This document shows, in pieces, positions 17,611 to 27,776 of a stretch of 55,441 nt of DNA. Positions within the stretch are counted from its first letter, which is position 1. Each line of letters opens with the position of its first letter. A program made the translations under genes and the position numbers. The DNA comes from JASHSH01 sp036490215 (GTDB lineage Bacteria; Pseudomonadota; Alphaproteobacteria; Rhodospirillales; Magnetospirillaceae). The notes beneath the pieces were generated by a model. It was not told where the DNA came from, ran no database searches, and worked only from the letters and a program-made list of their open reading frames with translations. Where the stretch lies: contig DASXEH010000024.1 of the NCBI GenBank assembly GCA_036490215.1, positions 1 to 55,441 of the forward strand, written 5' to 3'.

Positions 17611-18522
17611 TTACTGCTTCTTCTCGTCGGGTTTCTTGTCGCCGGCAGCGGGTGCTGCAGCAGCCGGCGCGGCCTTGTCGTCGGCCTTCTCGGCCGGCAG
17701 CGGCGAGCCGTCGATGCTGAAGCGTTGGATCGTCGCGTCCTTCTGCAGGCCGGCGATGATCGTCTGCGCGGCATTATTGCGCAGCTCGTTGGAGATCTGC
17801 GCCTTCGAGTCTTCAAGCGACGGCGGCGGCGCGGTGCGGCGTTCCAGCACCTGGATCACATGCCAGCCGAACTGGGTCTTGATCGGCGTCTCGCTGACCT
17901 CACCCGGCTTCATCTTGAAGGCGGCATCGGCGAATTCCGGCACCATGTCTTCCTTGCTGAAGAAGCCCAGATCGCCGGCATTCTGCGCCGCCGACGGGTC
18001 CTTCGACTTGGTCTTGGCGATGTCTTCGAACTTCGCGCCACCTTTGATGTCGGCGATCACCTTCTTCGCATCGGCCTCGTTGTCGAGCAGGATGTGGCGC
18101 GCATGCACCTCTTCCTTGCCGGGTTGCTTTTTGATCGTCTCATCATATTGCTTCTGGATCGCGGCGTCGGTCACGGCGGCGGCGATCTTTTTCTCGATAT
18201 AAGCCTGCTCGAGGATGTTGTCCTGGGCCAGCTTCACCTGCGCCTTCACTTCCGGATCTTCGGCCAGGTTCGACTTCTTCGCCTCGTTCAGCAGCAGCTG
18301 GCTGGTGATCACATAGTCGAGCAGCTGCGGATAGACGGCGTCGATCGGCGCCTGCGACAGGCGCGAATGCTGATAGGCCTCGACCAGGGTCGATTTGTGG
18401 ATCGGCAGACCATTGACCGTGGCCACGACCGGATCGTCGCTCTTGCTGTCGGCGGCGAACACAGGCGTTGCGGCGATCAGCGCGATGGTGAGCGCAGCGG
18501 CGCGCAACCGGGAGAAGGTCAT
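17611..18522 (-). CDS. Parvulin-type peptidyl-prolyl isomerase (PpiC/SurA-like)
   Basis: A 303-residue periplasmic chaperone/isomerase for outer-membrane protein folding. The ATG at 18522 has GAAAGGACC upstream and opens a signal peptide (MTFSRLRAAALTIALIAATPVFA). An N-terminal SurA-like helical region follows, then a rotamase domain from about residue 135: VHARHILLDNEADAKKVIAD, GDLGFFSKEDMVPEFADAAF, and FGWHVIQVLERR. The C-terminal tail is Ala/Pro/Lys-rich and low in complexity. The open frame extends 81 bp upstream of the chosen start, but those residues do not fit a signal peptide. It leads the argJ-mutT operon and is divergent from the GNAT-secA side. Confidence 0.9.
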   Translation of the reverse strand: MTFSRLRAAALTIALIAATPVFAADSKSDDPVVATVNGLPIHKSTLVEAYQHSRLSQAPIDAVYPQLLDYVITSQLLLNEAKKSNLAEDPEVKAQVKLAQDNILEQAYIEKKIAAAVTDAAIQKQYDETIKKQPGKEEVHARHILLDNEADAKKVIADIKGGAKFEDIAKTKSKDPSAAQNAGDLGFFSKEDMVPEFADAAFKMKPGEVSETPIKTQFGWHVIQVLERRTAPPPSLEDSKAQISNELRNNAAQTIIAGLQKDATIQRFSIDGSPLPAEKADDKAAPAAAAPAAGDKKPDEKKQ

Positions 18523-18769
18523 GGAACGGGTCCTTTCGTGAATATCATCAAATCCGCAGGAGGCTGCGGACCCCCGCATTAAGCACAACCCAAGGCCCCG
18601 CACAAGAGCGCCCGAACAGGTACGAAAGCCCTGCCATGCAGCCTGTCAAGAGGCCTGCCACGAGATTGTGGAATGCATGTAACGCGACTGAAATCGGGGC
18701 TGCGCTCCGCCCGATCTTCGGTCTAAGATTGTTGCCACGAACCCTTGGGGGAGACGAGGGAGAGTTACG

Positions 18770-19318
18770 ATGACGGGTGTTCGCCCGGCTCGGGCCGAAG
18801 ACGCGAAGACGATCGCCGGGATCGAAATGGAGACCTGGCGCGCCACCTATCCGGGAATGCTTCCCGATACGGTTCTGTTGGGTATGTCCGAACGCCGTTT
18901 GGCGGGGTCTTGGGGTGCGCTGCTGCGCCGCTGGCCGCGCGATGTGCTGGTGGCGGTCGATCCCAAGGACGGCGTGGTCGGGTTCGGCCATTGCGGGCCA
19001 CAGCGCGGCGTGGCCATCGACTTCGCCGGCGAGATTTTCACGCTTTACGTTTCGCCCGATCATCAGGGCAAGGGCACCGGCCGCAAGCTGTTGTTGACGC
19101 TCTTCGCCCGCCTGCATGATACGGGGCATGATTCGGCCCTGGTCTGGGTGATCCGTGCCAATCCGGCCCGCTATTTCTATGAACGGCTGGCTGGCAAACA
19201 GGTGGCGCACCGGCCAATTCCGGTCGGCGGCCAGCCGGTCGAGGCGGTGGCCTATGGCTGGAGCGATTTGGGCGCGGTTTTGGCCAATCAGGCCCGGCGG
19301 ATCAGCGACGGAAAGTGA
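18770..19318 (+). CDS. GNAT-family N-acetyltransferase
   Basis: A 182-residue acetyl-CoA-dependent acyltransferase. Conserved blocks are GVRPARAEDAKTIAGIEMETWRATY at the N-terminus, then VAVDPKDGVVGFGHCGPQR and the acetyl-CoA-binding FTLYVSPDHQGKGTGRKLLL (the Q-x-x-G-x-G/A core). The ATG follows GGGAGAG with appropriate spacing. Substrate is unknown. It lies between the divergent ppiC operon and secA, with a palindromic element after it. Confidence 0.87.
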   Translation: MTGVRPARAEDAKTIAGIEMETWRATYPGMLPDTVLLGMSERRLAGSWGALLRRWPRDVLVAVDPKDGVVGFGHCGPQRGVAIDFAGEIFTLYVSPDHQGKGTGRKLLLTLFARLHDTGHDSALVWVIRANPARYFYERLAGKQVAHRPIPVGGQPVEAVAYGWSDLGAVLANQARRISDGK

Positions 19319-19333
19319 CGACGCGATCAGCGT

Positions 19334-19429
19334 CGTCATGCCCGGGCCGGCCGAAGGCCGAGTCCCGGGTATCCACGCCATTCTTGCTACCCAAAGACGT
19401 GGATGCCCGGCACAAGGCCGGGCATGACG
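19334..19429. repeat. Palindromic element, family A copy 3
   Basis: It is bounded by CGTCATGCCCGG and CGGGCATGACG with the usual paired hairpins. The first half contains an extra inverted repeat around GGCCGGCCGAAGGCC. It occupies much of the 306 bp GNAT-secA gap; the rest of that gap contains only the candidate secA promoter. Confidence 0.85.
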
Positions 19430-19514
19430 ATAAACGAGGCCGAAGCCTAGATAGGCATCCGGTTTTAGGGCTCGCGACGGCAGACAGAGTAAGAAAACTT
19501 AAGGTTCGCCCTCG

Positions 19515-19543
19515 TTGACTCCCCACGCTCGGGAGCCTATCTG
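19515..19543 (+). promoter_or_regulatory. Candidate sigma-70-type promoter of secA
   Basis: TTGACT (19515-19520) and TATCTG (19538-19543) are 17 bp apart, an ideal spacing. They lie about 80 bp before the secA ATG. The -35 matches the consensus at five of six positions and the -10 at four of six. Confidence 0.45.
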
Positions 19544-19624
19544 TTTCGCGTCCCCTGAGCTTAGTTAACTGCCTGACGGGGCGGCCATTCCCGGCCGGTT
19601 TCCGCACAATCGAGGTTCATCAGT

Positions 19625-22369
<2,745 letters not shown>

Positions 22370-22432
22370 TATTTCTTTCTTAAATCAGTAGGTTAGGCGT
22401 CAAAGATTGTGACCGTTTACGTTACGATTAAT

Positions 22433-22466
22433 TAGATGATATATCATCTATTGATACATCACCTAA
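22433..22466. promoter_or_regulatory. Palindromic operator upstream of the marR-efflux pair
   Basis: TAGATGATATATCATCTA (22433-22450) is a perfect 18-bp palindrome. A degenerate second copy overlaps its right end: read on the minus strand from 22466, TAGGTGATGTATCAATA matches the palindrome at most positions. They lie 10-40 bp before the MarR start in an AT-rich stretch. The site has the length and symmetry of MarR-family boxes, so autoregulation is likely by inference. Confidence 0.6.
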
Positions 22467-22476
22467 GTGCTCCGGT

Positions 22477-22935
22477 ATGCCCACCCCTTCCGATCCCGCC
22501 CGGCAAAGCTTCGGGTCTCTTCTGTCTTTGACCGCGCGGCTGTGGCGTCGCGCCGTCGATCGTCAGTTGCAGCCGTTCGGCCTGACCGAGGCGACATGGC
22601 TGCCGCTGATTCGCATCGCGCGCACGCCCGAGGCGATGCGGCAAAAGGAACTCGCCGCATCGCTCTCGCTCGACAGTTCGGCTGTGGTGCGCCTGCTCGA
22701 TTCGCTCGAAGACTGGGGACTGATCGAGCGTCGCGAGAGCGAGCACGACCGCCGCGCCAAGGCGATCCTGCTCACCAAGGCCGGGCAAGCGCTGGTCGAC
22801 ACGGTCGAGGCCAGCGCACAGAAAGTTCGCGCAAGCGCGCTGGCCGCGATCAGCGAACGCGATCTGGCGACGACGATGCGCGTGCTGCGGCAAATCGGCC
22901 GCGCGCTCAATCTGTCCGACGAGAGTGAGCGATGA
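22477..22935 (+). CDS. MarR-family transcriptional regulator
   Basis: A 152-residue dimeric winged-helix repressor. The recognition region is MRQKELAASLSLDSSAVVRLLDSLEDWGLI near residues 53-82, followed by the wing RRESEHDRRAKAILLTKAG. N- and C-terminal helices form the dimer interface. Its last codon overlaps the ATG of the Bcr/CflA pump (ATGA), so the two are translated together. The palindrome just upstream is a likely autoregulatory operator. The inducer is unknown; partners of this kind usually respond to toxic small molecules exported by the pump. Confidence 0.92.
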   Translation: MPTPSDPARQSFGSLLSLTARLWRRAVDRQLQPFGLTEATWLPLIRIARTPEAMRQKELAASLSLDSSAVVRLLDSLEDWGLIERRESEHDRRAKAILLTKAGQALVDTVEASAQKVRASALAAISERDLATTMRVLRQIGRALNLSDESER

Positions 22936-24140
22936 GTGAGGAGATCACGCAGTCTGCCGTCGCGCCGCCGCGCCCGAAGGCGCCGCTCTGGCTGCTCGGC
23001 GTCCTCACCTTCAGCGGCACGCTGGCCATGCACATCTTCGTGCCGGCGCTGCCGGTCGCGGCGATCAGCCTTGGCGTCGGCATTCCGGCGATGCAGGCGA
23101 CGATCAGCCTCTACATCCTGGGGCTCGCTTTCGGGCAGTTGATCTATGGTCCCGTCTCCGACCGCTTCGGCCGTCGTCCGACACTGATGGTCGGCCTCGT
23201 CATCTATACGATCGCCGGTTTTGCCGCCGTGTTCGCCGCAGACATTCAAACGCTGATCGTCGCGCGCCTGTTTCAGGCCCTGGGCGGTTGCGCGGGGCTG
23301 GTGCTGGCGCGTGCCATGGTGCGCGACACGTCGGAATCGAAAGACGCCGTGCGGCGTCAGGCCCTGATGAACCTGATGGTTACGCTCGCGCCGGGCATCG
23401 GTCCGCTGGTCGGCGGCCTGGTCGCCAACACAGCGGGTTGGCGCGCGCTGCTCGCTCTATTATGCGGACTCGGTGTCGTCAATTTCCTCCTCACTTGGCG
23501 GCTGCTGCCGGAAACGGGAAGACCGAGCCGCCGCGCCGGCACGGGCCTGCTGCGCAGCTATGGGTATCTCGCGCGGTCGCCGGCGTTTCTCGGCTTCGCC
23601 ATCGGCGGCGGCTGCGCCACCACCTCGATGTACGCCTTCATCGCCGCCGCGCCGTTCATATTCCTCCGCGAGCTGCATCGCAGTCCCGACGAAGTCGGTC
23701 CCTATGTCTCGATCCTGATCTTCGGCGTCTGGATCGGCAGCATGCTCGCCAGCCGGTTGATCGCGCGCGTGCCGATCCGCCGTCTCCTGATCGGTGCGAA
23801 TTCGGTCAGCGTCATCGCCACACTCGTCTTCCTCGCCGCAGTACTGACGGGCCATCTCTCCGTCGTCCTGACCATCGTCACGATGTTCGTCTTCACCGTA
23901 GGCGTGGGCACGGCGGCGCCCGCCGCGTTGACCGAAGCGATCAGCGTCGACCCCGCCGTCATCGGTTCGGCTTCGGGTCTCTACGGCTTCACCCAGATGG
24001 CGGTGGGCGCATTGTGTACGGCGCTGGTCGGCTTCGGCGGCAGCCCGTCGCTGGCCGCCGCCTTAGTGCTGACCGGTGCCGGCATCGTGGCGCAGGCCGC
24101 GTTCTGGATCGCGGCACGCAGCCAGGCGCGAAGCACGTAG
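22932..24140 (+). CDS. Bcr/CflA-type multidrug efflux MFS transporter
   Basis: A 402-residue inner-membrane proton antiporter with 12 predicted helices. The MFS motif A is GPVSDRFGRRPTLMVGL after helix 2. The family-typical ARAMVRDTSESKDAVRRQAL and LAPGIGPLVGGLVANTAGWR segments are present. It starts within the marR stop codon (ATGA overlap), so it is very likely controlled by that regulator. A second Bcr/CflA paralogue lies at 34538-35734. Substrates are not predictable, but drugs, dyes or amino-acid derivatives are typical. Confidence 0.93.
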   Translation: MSEEITQSAVAPPRPKAPLWLLGVLTFSGTLAMHIFVPALPVAAISLGVGIPAMQATISLYILGLAFGQLIYGPVSDRFGRRPTLMVGLVIYTIAGFAAVFAADIQTLIVARLFQALGGCAGLVLARAMVRDTSESKDAVRRQALMNLMVTLAPGIGPLVGGLVANTAGWRALLALLCGLGVVNFLLTWRLLPETGRPSRRAGTGLLRSYGYLARSPAFLGFAIGGGCATTSMYAFIAAAPFIFLRELHRSPDEVGPYVSILIFGVWIGSMLASRLIARVPIRRLLIGANSVSVIATLVFLAAVLTGHLSVVLTIVTMFVFTVGVGTAAPAALTEAISVDPAVIGSASGLYGFTQMAVGALCTALVGFGGSPSLAAALVLTGAGIVAQAAFWIAARSQARST

Positions 24141-24196
24141 TGCATCGCTGGGCCGCGTCGCTGGACACCCGCCGCACCGCGACCTAGGTTTAAGCC

Positions 24197-24490
24197 ATGG
24201 CTTCTGCGAAAGACGACAAGCTGACCGACAAGCAGTTCACGCGGATCGCGCGTGCGCTCGCCGAGCCGCGGCGCTATCAGATCCTCAAAGAAATCGGCAA
24301 GCACGACGCGCCGACCGCCTGCAGCGCGCTGCAGAACCTGCAGGACATCACGCCCGCCACGCTCTCCCATCACATCAAGGAACTCGAGACGGCAGGCCTG
24401 ATCGAAACCGCGCGCGACGGCAAGTTCATGAACCTGACCCTGCAGCGCGACGTTCTGCGCGCCTATCTCGACCGTCTCGGCAAAATCTAG
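24197..24490 (+). CDS. ArsR-type winged-helix transcriptional regulator
   Basis: A 97-residue DNA-binding protein. The helix-turn-helix core is EPRRYQILKEIGKHDAPTAC, then ITPATLSHHIKELETAGLIE and the wing TARDGKFMNLTLQRDVL. The ELCVCDL metal-binding box of metal-sensing ArsR proteins is absent, so it is probably not a metal sensor. A 42-bp near-palindrome lies between it and the SDR gene that follows on the same strand, which suggests that the SDR is a target. Confidence 0.9.
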   Translation: MASAKDDKLTDKQFTRIARALAEPRRYQILKEIGKHDAPTACSALQNLQDITPATLSHHIKELETAGLIETARDGKFMNLTLQRDVLRAYLDRLGKI

Positions 24491-24531
24491 AATCTTCTCC
24501 CACTTAAATTTCAGATTGGGCCCTTGAAGTC

Positions 24532-24573
24532 GATTGTTCGACACTTAGATGATTATCTAATTGTCGAACAATC
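24532..24573. promoter_or_regulatory. 42-bp near-perfect palindrome between the ArsR-type regulator and the SDR
   Basis: Two 19-bp arms (24532-24550 and 24555-24573) flank a GATT centre and match at 18 of 19 positions. The outer parts are GATTGTTCGACA and TGTCGAACAATC, and the inner parts are TTAGAT and ATCTAA. It ends 15 bp before the SDR ATG, so it would overlap the promoter or leader. Its symmetry and size fit an operator bound by a dimeric winged-helix protein, and the adjacent regulator is the obvious candidate. Confidence 0.6.
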
Positions 24574-24588
24574 CAATGGAGCAGGGCG

Positions 24589-25338
24589 ATGAGCGATTTA
24601 AAGGGCAAGGTGGCGGTCGTCACCGGTGCATCGAAGGGGATCGGCGCGGGTATCGCCAAAAGCCTGGGCGAGGCCGGTGCATCGGTCGTCGTGAATTACG
24701 CATCGAGCAAGGACGGCGCCGACAAAGTCGTCGCCGCGATCACCGCCAAGGGTGGCAAGGCGATTGCCGTACACGGCGACATGTCGAAAGCGGCTGACGT
24801 GGCCAAGCTGTTCGACGAGACCAAGAAAGCCTTCGGCACGCTCGATGTGCTGATCAACAACGCGGGTGTCTATCAGTTCGCGCCGATCGAAGGCGTCACC
24901 GAAGACGAGTTCCATCGCGAATTCGGCATCAATGTTTTGGGCCCGATTCTCGCGGTCCGCGAAGCCGTGAAGCATTTCGGCAACTCGGGTGGCAGCATCG
25001 TCAATATCAGCTCGGTCGCCAGCACGCTCACGCCGCCGGGTTCGACCATCTACTCGGCCACCAAAAGCGCGCTCGAAGCGGTGACGCGTGTCCTCGCCAA
25101 GGAGTTGGGGCCGCGCAAGATCCGCGTCAACACGATCGCGCCGGGCTTCGTCGATACCGAAGGCGTGCACACGGCGGGCATCGCTGGCAGCGATTTCGAG
25201 AAGCACGCCGTGGCGCAAACGCCGCTTGGCCGGGCCGGCCAGCCCAACGACATCGCCCAGGTCGCCGTCTTCCTCGCCTCCGATGCCTCGGGCTGGTTGA
25301 CCGGCGAGCGCATCGTTGCATCAGGTGGTTTCAACTGA
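24589..25338 (+). CDS. SDR-family oxidoreductase (FabG-like)
   Basis: A 249-residue classical short-chain dehydrogenase. The cofactor motif TGASKGIG is near residues 13-20, NNAG is in LINNAGVYQFAP, the catalytic Ser is in NISSVAST, and Tyr-Lys is in YSATK. The C-terminus LTGERIVASGGFN is typical. The ATG has GGAG upstream and lies just beyond the 42-bp palindrome. A role as a detoxifying reductase induced through the neighbouring regulator is an inference. A fatty-acid FabG role is less likely because no fab genes are nearby. Confidence 0.9.
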   Translation: MSDLKGKVAVVTGASKGIGAGIAKSLGEAGASVVVNYASSKDGADKVVAAITAKGGKAIAVHGDMSKAADVAKLFDETKKAFGTLDVLINNAGVYQFAPIEGVTEDEFHREFGINVLGPILAVREAVKHFGNSGGSIVNISSVASTLTPPGSTIYSATKSALEAVTRVLAKELGPRKIRVNTIAPGFVDTEGVHTAGIAGSDFEKHAVAQTPLGRAGQPNDIAQVAVFLASDASGWLTGERIVASGGFN

Positions 25339-25348
25339 TCGTCCAAAA

Positions 25349-25379
25349 CGGCGCCATCCTTGTCATCGGGGTGGCGCCG
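25349..25379 (+). terminator. Terminator-like hairpin after the SDR gene
   Basis: CGGCGCCA (25349-25356) pairs perfectly with TGGCGCCG (25372-25379) across a 15-nt loop. There is no T-tract, so it may be a weak or Rho-assisted terminator. A separate 12-bp palindrome TGATTGCAATCA follows at 25383-25394. Confidence 0.4.
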
Positions 25380-25533
25380 GTATGATTGCAATCAGTGGGT
25401 TAAGCCACCTCGTCGCGGCCGATCCATGCAAGAGGATGAAACCATTCTGAAACGAAACGCACCCGTTGCGTTTTATTCGAGATCGTGGTAGTGTCTGTCC
25501 TGGGTACGGGAACTGCGTCGAGGAGTTTCGGCC

Positions 25534-26067
25534 ATGACCTTCAGGACTACGCTAGCCGCTTCGCTGCTGTCTGCCGCCGTGATAGCCGTGCCGCTGGCCT
25601 CCGCCTCGGCGCGTGAGCCCTTCCATTTCGGCCATGGCTTCGGTGGCTTTGGTCATGGTTTCTTCGGCGGCCATGGCGGTGCTGGGTTCGGCCGGGGCTT
25701 CGCGCCTGGTTTCGGGGCACGCGGCTTTGCGCCCGGTTGGGGCCGCGGCCCGGGCATCGGCCCGGCCGGTGTCGCCTTCGGTGTCGGTGCTCTCGCCGGC
25801 GCGGCTGTTGTCGGTGCGGCGACCGTTGCCACTGCACCGTTCGCCTATGCCGCGCCGCCGGCTTATTATCCGCCGCCCGCGGCCTACTATCCGCCACCGC
25901 AAGCTTATTACCCGCCGCCGCAGGCCTACGCGGCACCGCCTGCTGCCTACTATCCGCCGCAAGCCTACGCCCCGCCGCAAGCCTATGCGCCGCCGCAAGC
26001 CTATTATCCGCCACCGAACAACGGGTATGCCCCACCTGCCTACAACAACTACCCGCCGCAACAATAA
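25534..26067 (+). CDS. Secreted Gly-rich and Pro/Tyr-repeat protein
   Basis: A 177-residue low-complexity protein. Residues 1-27 are a signal peptide (MTFRTTLAASLLSAAVIAVP then LASASA). Residues 30-75 are rich in Gly, Phe and His. A hydrophobic Ala/Val/Gly stretch near 80-105 could be a membrane segment. Residues 108-177 are PPxAY/AYYPPP-type repeats. GAGGAG precedes the ATG. Such proteins are common in alphaproteobacterial envelopes but have no assigned function. The repeats are in-register codon repeats, so length polymorphism between strains is likely. Its 3' end overlaps the only visible start region of the TetR gene. Confidence 0.75.
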   Translation: MTFRTTLAASLLSAAVIAVPLASASAREPFHFGHGFGGFGHGFFGGHGGAGFGRGFAPGFGARGFAPGWGRGPGIGPAGVAFGVGALAGAAVVGAATVATAPFAYAAPPAYYPPPAAYYPPPQAYYPPPQAYAAPPAAYYPPQAYAPPQAYAPPQAYYPPPNNGYAPPAYNNYPPQQ

Positions 26068-26725
26068 AAACCCGCCGACGCGCGGCCGCGGCGGGCGGCC
26101 GTCGCGCGACGAAGCCGAGAAACTGGGCGAGAAGATCCTGGCCGTCGCCACGGAGCTTTTTCTCGCTCATGGCTATGGCGCCACCTCGATCGAAATGGTG
26201 GCGCGCGGCTGCGGCATCGCCAAGCGCACCTTCTATCATCGCTTCCCCGACAAGGCGGCGCTGTTCGCCGCCGTGGTGCGCGGCATCGTCGGGCGGCTGC
26301 GTCCGCAGAACGACGCCAGCCTGTTTGTCGGCGCCACGATCGAAGAGATCATGCTGCGTCTGGCGAAGGTGATCCTGCACGCCGCGCTGACGCCGGAGGG
26401 TCTCGGCCTCTATCGCGTGATCGTCGCCGAGGCCGGCCGCTTTCCCGAACTCGCCGCGGTGGTCGCGTCGCAAGGTGCTAGCCAGGAGGGCATCGCGCGC
26501 ATCGGCGCGCTGCTCGAGCGCGCGGTCGAACCCGGCAGGAAGCCTTCCGTGTCGCCGGCTTTTGCGGCGGCGCAGTTTCTTTTTATGGTCATAGCATTGC
26601 CACAGCGCCGCGCTTTGGGGCTGGGAACGCCCATGACTGAGGCAGAGCTCGACATCTGGGCACGCGACACCGTGACGCTTTTCCTCAATGGCTGGCGCGG
26701 CTTACCTGCGGATTCGGCGCGTTAA
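26027..26725 (+). CDS. TetR/AcrR-family transcriptional regulator
   Basis: A 232-residue repressor if it starts at ATG 26027. The N-terminal HTH is clear: KLGEKILAVATELFLAHGYG, then ATSIEMVARGCGIAKRTFYH and RFPDKAALF. A C-terminal ligand-binding and dimer domain follows, including TPEGLGLYRVIVAEAGRFPE. Between the upstream gene's stop and the HTH there is no in-frame ATG, GTG or TTG. The start must therefore lie inside the last 41 bp of the Pro-rich gene, in another frame, giving a basic leader (MPHLPTTTTRR). The reading frame stays open further upstream, but only as an out-of-frame translation of the repeats. Target genes are unknown. Confidence 0.82.
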   Translation: MPHLPTTTTRRNNKNPPTRGRGGRPSRDEAEKLGEKILAVATELFLAHGYGATSIEMVARGCGIAKRTFYHRFPDKAALFAAVVRGIVGRLRPQNDASLFVGATIEEIMLRLAKVILHAALTPEGLGLYRVIVAEAGRFPELAAVVASQGASQEGIARIGALLERAVEPGRKPSVSPAFAAAQFLFMVIALPQRRALGLGTPMTEAELDIWARDTVTLFLNGWRGLPADSAR

Positions 26726-26819
26726 GAACTCCGCCCGGCTCGCCACAATCTCCCCCTACTTTCGCCACCGTAGCTTTCGATAGTGCGCCCCGTCCCTTTG
26801 CATGATCGGAGGTTCAGTC

Positions 26820-27248
26820 ATGAGCCCAACAATGAAAATCGCTTTCACCGGCGCTGCGCTCTGTGCGCTCGCCGCTTGCGCCGCCGACAAACCGGCGGCC
26901 CTCGGACCGTCGGTCAACAACGATATGACGGCCCCGGCGCTGACCAGCGACCAGATCCGTAAACTCGTTGTCGGCAATACCGGAACCGGGCCAATCAGCG
27001 GCTCGCATATCAACCTGACCATCTATGTATCGCCGGATGGCACAGCGCTGGCCGATCTTCCGACCGGGATCGATCATGGCATGTGGCACCTGACCGCAGA
27101 TGGCCAAGTCTGCTGGAAGTGGGACTCGTATCGTGCGGGCCAGGAATATTGCCAGCACGTCTACCAGTCCGGGCCGGACTACCGGTTCGTGAACTCGACG
27201 ATGGAAGAACACTTCATCTTCACGCCGGGCAAGCACATCGAGGCCTAA
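26820..27248 (+). CDS. Small lipoprotein of unknown function
   Basis: A 142-residue predicted outer- or inner-membrane lipoprotein. The ATG at 26820 has GGAGG upstream, which is why it is preferred over the in-frame ATG at 26802. The signal sequence MSPTMKIAFTGAALCALAAC ends in a LAAC lipobox with the Cys at residue 20. The mature part includes TSDQIRKLVVGNTGTGPISG, then YVSPDGTALADLPTGIDHGM and VCWKWDSYRAGQEYCQHVYQ. This resembles small envelope proteins with a conserved W/C core, but I do not recognise the family. Two cysteines in the core could form a disulfide. It is followed by another lipoprotein gene 43 bp away. Confidence 0.75.
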   Translation: MSPTMKIAFTGAALCALAACAADKPAALGPSVNNDMTAPALTSDQIRKLVVGNTGTGPISGSHINLTIYVSPDGTALADLPTGIDHGMWHLTADGQVCWKWDSYRAGQEYCQHVYQSGPDYRFVNSTMEEHFIFTPGKHIEA

Positions 27249-27291
27249 CGCGGCCGTGTGATTCGTCCTGCTAAAGAAAAGGAATGCATCC

Positions 27292-27492
27292 ATGTTGAAG
27301 ACAGTCTTGGTGGTGCTGGCCACCGTAGCCGCCGCGAGTACCTTGAGTGCGTGCTCGTCTGGCGGCAACAGCAGCGGCGGCCGTTTCGCCGGTTTCAATA
27401 CCTGCTCGGCCGATGGTTCGGTGGTTCTCTATGAATACCCGAATGCCGAAGGCAGCTACGACACGCTGAACACCGGCCCCTGCAAGCGCTAA
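27292..27492 (+). CDS. Very small lipoprotein
   Basis: A 66-residue protein with AAGGAA upstream of the ATG. It has an N-terminal hydrophobic segment (MLKTVLVVLATVAAASTLSAC) ending in an LSAC lipobox with Cys21. The mature part is 46 residues, rich in Gly and Ser, with two further cysteines (NTCSADG and GPCKR). I do not recognise it. It shares its strand with the lipoprotein upstream and a small membrane protein downstream, from which a hairpin separates it. Confidence 0.65.
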   Translation: MLKTVLVVLATVAAASTLSACSSGGNSSGGRFAGFNTCSADGSVVLYEYPNAEGSYDTLNTGPCKR

Positions 27493-27509
27493 TCTCTCCC
27501 TCTGCGCCA

Positions 27510-27539
27510 CCGCCGAACGTCCCACAGGGCGTTCGGCGG
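27510..27539 (+). terminator. Hairpin between the small lipoprotein and the small membrane protein
   Basis: CCGCCGAACG (27510-27519) pairs perfectly with CGTTCGGCGG (27530-27539) over a 10-nt loop. No T-tract follows. It is either a weak terminator or a processing/attenuation hairpin. Confidence 0.45.
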
Positions 27540-27577
27540 CTCGCAGGCGAGATCCATAGCCTGATGAGGTTGAGCCG

Positions 27578-27772
27578 ATGAGTGGCTCTTTGTTCACGGC
27601 GATCTGGAATGCCGTGACCTTCATGGTCAGGCTTATCCTCAAAGCCGTTCTCGGCGCTTATTTCGACTCGGCCATCGCCGTCACGCTCTTCGTGGTGATC
27701 GTCGCCGCGATCATTGCGGTGCTGATCACGCGACCCTGGACGCGCCGCGCCCGCTCGGCCGATCGCGCGTGA
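27578..27772 (+). CDS. Small membrane protein
   Basis: A 64-residue protein with GAGG upstream of the ATG. It has an amphipathic N-terminal helix (MSGSLFTAIWNAVTFMVRLI), one strong transmembrane helix (AIAVTLFVVIVAAIIAVLI), and an Arg-rich C-terminal tail (TRPWTRRARSADRA). The positive-inside rule would place the tail in the cytoplasm. Not recognised. It ends 4 bp before the stop of the convergent hydrolase gene. Confidence 0.6.
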   Translation: MSGSLFTAIWNAVTFMVRLILKAVLGAYFDSAIAVTLFVVIVAAIIAVLITRPWTRRARSADRA

Positions 27773-27776
27773 CCTC

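Noticed and set aside
25613..26026. The upstream part of the long open frame leading into the TetR gene
   Set aside because: It is a +1-frame reading of the Pro/Gly-rich gene (Arg/Pro-rich product) with no similarity to TetR N-termini; only the final part can be the true leader.
25850..26060. Tandem repeats that could suggest a CRISPR-like or minisatellite array
   Set aside because: The repeats are PPxAY codon repeats inside an open frame with a signal peptide. There are no unique spacers and no cas genes.
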